Shown one piece after another: positions 61,809 to 64,000 of a stretch of DNA of 64,000 nucleotides. The notes beneath the pieces are model-generated. The model was not told where the DNA came from. It ran no database searches and was given only the letters and a program-made list of their open reading frames with translations. Where the stretch lies: assembly GCA_035363115.1 (NCBI GenBank), contig DAOSEM010000007.1, forward strand, positions 124,001 to 188,000, written 5' to 3'. How positions within the stretch are numbered: position 1 is the stretch's first letter; every line of letters starts with the position of its first letter. Origin of the DNA: Syntrophales bacterium. GTDB taxonomy: Bacteria; Desulfobacterota; Syntrophia; Syntrophales; PHBD01. The position numbers and the translations under genes were made by a program.

Positions 61809-63377
61809 TCAGTGCTTGAAATGCCGCCGGCCGGTGAAGATCATGGCCATGCCGTGCTCGTCTGCCGCCTGGATAGCCTCATCGTCCCGCACGGAGCCTC
61901 CCGGCTGGACGATGGCGGTGACACCCGCCTCCGCCGCCAGGTCCACGTTGTCGCGGAACGGGAAGAAGGCGTCCGAGCCGAGGACCGTTCCCTGCGTCGG
62001 CAGGTTGGCCTTCATCCGGGCGATCTTGACGGAGTCCACCCGGCTCATCTGCCCGGCGCCGACCCCCACGAGCTGGTCCTTCGTCGCCAGGACGATGGCG
62101 TTGGACTTGACGTGCTTCACCACACGCCAGGCAAAGTCCAGGGCCTGGTACTCCTCCTCCGTGGGGGCTCGCTTCGTGACGACCTTTGCCTGCCGGAGGT
62201 CGAAGGCGTCGGTGTCCCGCTCCTGCAGGAGAAGCCCGCCCACGACCCGGCGGAAGTCGAAGCCGGGAGAGCCTGCCCCGGCGGATGCGGGGATCTCCAG
62301 GAGACGGACATTTTTCTTGGGCTGGAGGATCTCCAGGGCCTTGGGGTCGAACCCCGGGGCGATGATCACTTCCAGGAAGATCTTTGCCAGCTCCTCTGCT
62401 GTCTTCGTGTCCACCGGCCGGTTCAGGGCCACGATGCCCCCGTAGGCCGACACGGGATCCGTCTTGAGGGCCTTGAGGTAGGCCTCCACGAGGTCCCCCC
62501 CGGACGTGGCGGCGCCGCATGGGTTGGCATGCTTGATGACGATCGCCGCCGGCCGGTCGAAATCGGAGACCATCTGCCAGGCCGCATCGGCGTCCATGAT
62601 GTTGTTGTAGGAGAGCTCCTTGCCCTGGAGCTGGCGAGACGTCGCCACGGCTGGGAACGCCGCTGCCGGCTCCCGGTAGAAGGCGGCCTTCTGGTGCGGG
62701 TTTTCTCCGTACCGGAGCCCCTGGGCGAGCTGGAACTGTACCGTGTAGGTGTCGGGGAACTCTTTCGTCTCGCCTTCCGGCTGAATCCGACCGAGGTAAT
62801 TCGAGATCGCGGCGTCGTAGCGGGCGGTGAGCTGGAAGGTCTTTGTCGCCAGCAGGTAGTTCGTGGCCTCGGATATCTTCCCGCCGGTCTCCTGCATTTC
62901 CTGAAGGATGAGGGCGTAATCCACCGGATCCGTGACGACGCTGACGAATCGCCAGTTCTTGGCCGCCGCCCGGAGCATCGTCGGGCCGCCGATGTCGATG
63001 TTCTCGACAGCCTCCTCGAGTGTGCAGCCCGGCTTGGCGACGGTGTCTTCGAACCGGTAGAGGTTGATGACGACCATGTCGATCAGGTCGATCCCGTGCT
63101 CCCGGGTCGCGGCGATGTGCCCGGGGTTGTCCCGGAGGGCCAGGAGGCCGCCGTGGATCTTGGGGTGAAGGGTCTTGAGCCGCCCGTCCATCATTTCCGG
63201 AAAGCCGGTGTAGTCGGATACATCCACCACGGTCAATCCGCTCTTGCGGAGCTGGGCGGCGGTGCCGCCGGTGGACAGGATCTCCACGCCGGCGGCGGCG
63301 AGTCCCTTTGCAAATTCCACGATTCCCCCCTTATCGGTCACGCTGATGAGGGCTCTCTTGATCACGTTGGCTGTCAT
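61809..63377 (-). CDS. purH: Bifunctional AICAR transformylase / IMP cyclohydrolase
   Basis: 522 aa from ATG 63377, preceded by GGGAGA; the reading frame continues 11 codons upstream to a less likely start. Performs the last two steps of IMP synthesis. The N-terminal MGS-like cyclohydrolase domain has IKRALISVTDKGGIVEFAKGLAAAGVEILSTGGTAAQL and LHPKIHGGLLALRD; the transformylase domain has ELSYNNIMDADAAW, KHANPCGAA and SDAFFPFRDNVDLAAEAGVTAIVQPGGS. Follows purD by 42 nt on the same strand. Confidence 0.97.
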   Translation of the reverse strand: MTANVIKRALISVTDKGGIVEFAKGLAAAGVEILSTGGTAAQLRKSGLTVVDVSDYTGFPEMMDGRLKTLHPKIHGGLLALRDNPGHIAATREHGIDLIDMVVINLYRFEDTVAKPGCTLEEAVENIDIGGPTMLRAAAKNWRFVSVVTDPVDYALILQEMQETGGKISEATNYLLATKTFQLTARYDAAISNYLGRIQPEGETKEFPDTYTVQFQLAQGLRYGENPHQKAAFYREPAAAFPAVATSRQLQGKELSYNNIMDADAAWQMVSDFDRPAAIVIKHANPCGAATSGGDLVEAYLKALKTDPVSAYGGIVALNRPVDTKTAEELAKIFLEVIIAPGFDPKALEILQPKKNVRLLEIPASAGAGSPGFDFRRVVGGLLLQERDTDAFDLRQAKVVTKRAPTEEEYQALDFAWRVVKHVKSNAIVLATKDQLVGVGAGQMSRVDSVKIARMKANLPTQGTVLGSDAFFPFRDNVDLAAEAGVTAIVQPGGSVRDDEAIQAADEHGMAMIFTGRRHFKH

Positions 63378-63419
63378 GAGGATTCTCCCGAGTTCCTTTC
63401 CTGGAATCATAAAAGGGGA

Positions 63420-64000
63420 CTACTGTCCCCGGATCTGTTTCATGAGGGCGACGCGGCGTCCGATCAGGTCCGCCGTGCCGATGTCGGGCCGGTGGTCCAC
63501 GGGGCCCTTGACGGCATTCGCGGCGCACTCCGCCACGGCCTCCGCCCCGGCCAGGGTCGCGGCGATGCCCACGACGCCGATGGCCCTGGACGTGCTCATG
63601 TACAGGCCGTCGGGCCGCTGGTCCACGGATGAATAGTAAAGGCGCGCGGCCCCCGGGTCGCCGATGGTGATCCGGGCGGCGGTGGAGGAAGCGTCGGGGT
63701 GGTCCTTCGGGAGGCCGTATCCTTTTGGGACGATATACTTGCAGACGGTCGCCTTCTGCTCGAAGCAGACCGGGAACCGGTCCAGGGTTCCGTCGGTGAT
63801 GGCCCGGCACAGCTCCACGAAGTCCGACTTCAGGAGCGGGAGAATGTTCATGGCCTCCGGGTCTCCCAGGCGGGCATTGTACTCGAGGAGCTTCACGCCG
63901 CTTTTCGTGACCATGAAGCCGCCGTACATGATGCCCTTGTACAGGGAGCCCGTCTCCCGGGTGATCGCGTCCGCCACCTGCCTCGTGATCGCCAGGCCGT
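63420..64000 (-). CDS. purD: Phosphoribosylamine-glycine ligase, C-terminal part (runs off the window)
   Basis: At least 192 codons up to the window edge; the 5' end lies beyond base 64000. GARS ATP-grasp region KGIMYGGFMVTKSGVKLLEYNARLGDPEAMNILPLL and a C-terminal domain (ATVCKYIVPKGYGLPKDHPDASSTAARITIG). Joins glycine to phosphoribosylamine in purine synthesis. The motif NARLGDPEA differs from the common NxRFGDPEx, and the C-terminal part resembles the variant seen in archaea and some deltaproteobacteria. Forms a purD-purH pair. Confidence 0.93.
   Translation of the reverse strand, partial: GLAITRQVADAITRETGSLYKGIMYGGFMVTKSGVKLLEYNARLGDPEAMNILPLLKSDFVELCRAITDGTLDRFPVCFEQKATVCKYIVPKGYGLPKDHPDASSTAARITIGDPGAARLYYSSVDQRPDGLYMSTSRAIGVVGIAATLAGAEAVAECAANAVKGPVDHRPDIGTADLIGRRVALMKQIRGQ

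Noticed and set aside
61773..63632. 619-codon rightward frame opposite purH
   Set aside because: Antisense of purH and purD with no domain content.

Overview
The window reads as the chromosome of a strictly anaerobic, high-GC bacterium of the Deltaproteobacteria/Desulfobacterota, most like the syntrophic Syntrophales. This placement is inference from gene content: a tungsten-type aldehyde:ferredoxin oxidoreductase with its own polyferredoxin, iron-type alcohol dehydrogenases, an anaerobic ribonucleotide-reductase homologue, a stand-alone TrpB2, a Methanosarcina-type SerC, a sigma-54 two-component pair and two chemoreceptors. No rRNA, CRISPR array or complete insertion sequence was seen.

Region by region. 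1-9 kb: NrdD-like protein, gmhA-grpE-dnaK ending in a strong terminator, a periplasmic binding protein, surE, and a leftward MORN-protein/universal-stress-protein pair. 9-19 kb: a GpsA-like dehydrogenase; trpB2 behind a classical attenuator with a Trp-Trp-Trp leader peptide; a small Cys protein; rarA; a membrane histidine kinase and sigma-54 activator split by a MITE-like palindrome; cutA; a methyltransferase. 19-26 kb: an OmpH/Skp chaperone, another methyltransferase, two small coiled-coil genes joined to a C39-type peptidase, a cyclase-family hydrolase with an OFA transporter, and a UbiA prenyltransferase. 26-33 kb: a probable aldehyde/alcohol redox operon (SCP2-like protein, degenerate Fe-ADH, canonical Fe-ADH, AOR, 4x[4Fe-4S] ferredoxin). 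33-39 kb: a chemoreceptor, a Kef-type antiporter coupled to a 50-residue zinc ribbon behind a leader with a terminator, and a DUF3124 lipoprotein.

39.04-50.65 kb is an 11.6-kb integrated element bounded by a 46-bp exact repeat of the 3' part of tRNA-Lys(UUU). It encodes a tyrosine integrase, an excisionase/AlpA-type HTH protein, a primase-helicase, an adjacent iteron-like origin, a small-terminase-like protein, a Panacea-type toxin-antitoxin pair, a CopG-type regulator with a structured control region, and several unknowns. No capsid, tail, large-terminase or lysis gene was recognised. This is the layout of a phage satellite (PICI/P4-like), which I consider the most interesting system here. 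It also supplies the resident tRNA with a new 3' end and a replacement terminator.

50.7-64 kb: tRNA-Lys, a leftward serC-serA-purA operon, a Pif1-type helicase with a C-terminal WYL-like domain coupled to radA, a second chemoreceptor sharing 369 bp of exact identity with the first, an ACT-domain malic enzyme, purH, and the 3' part of purD running off the window end.
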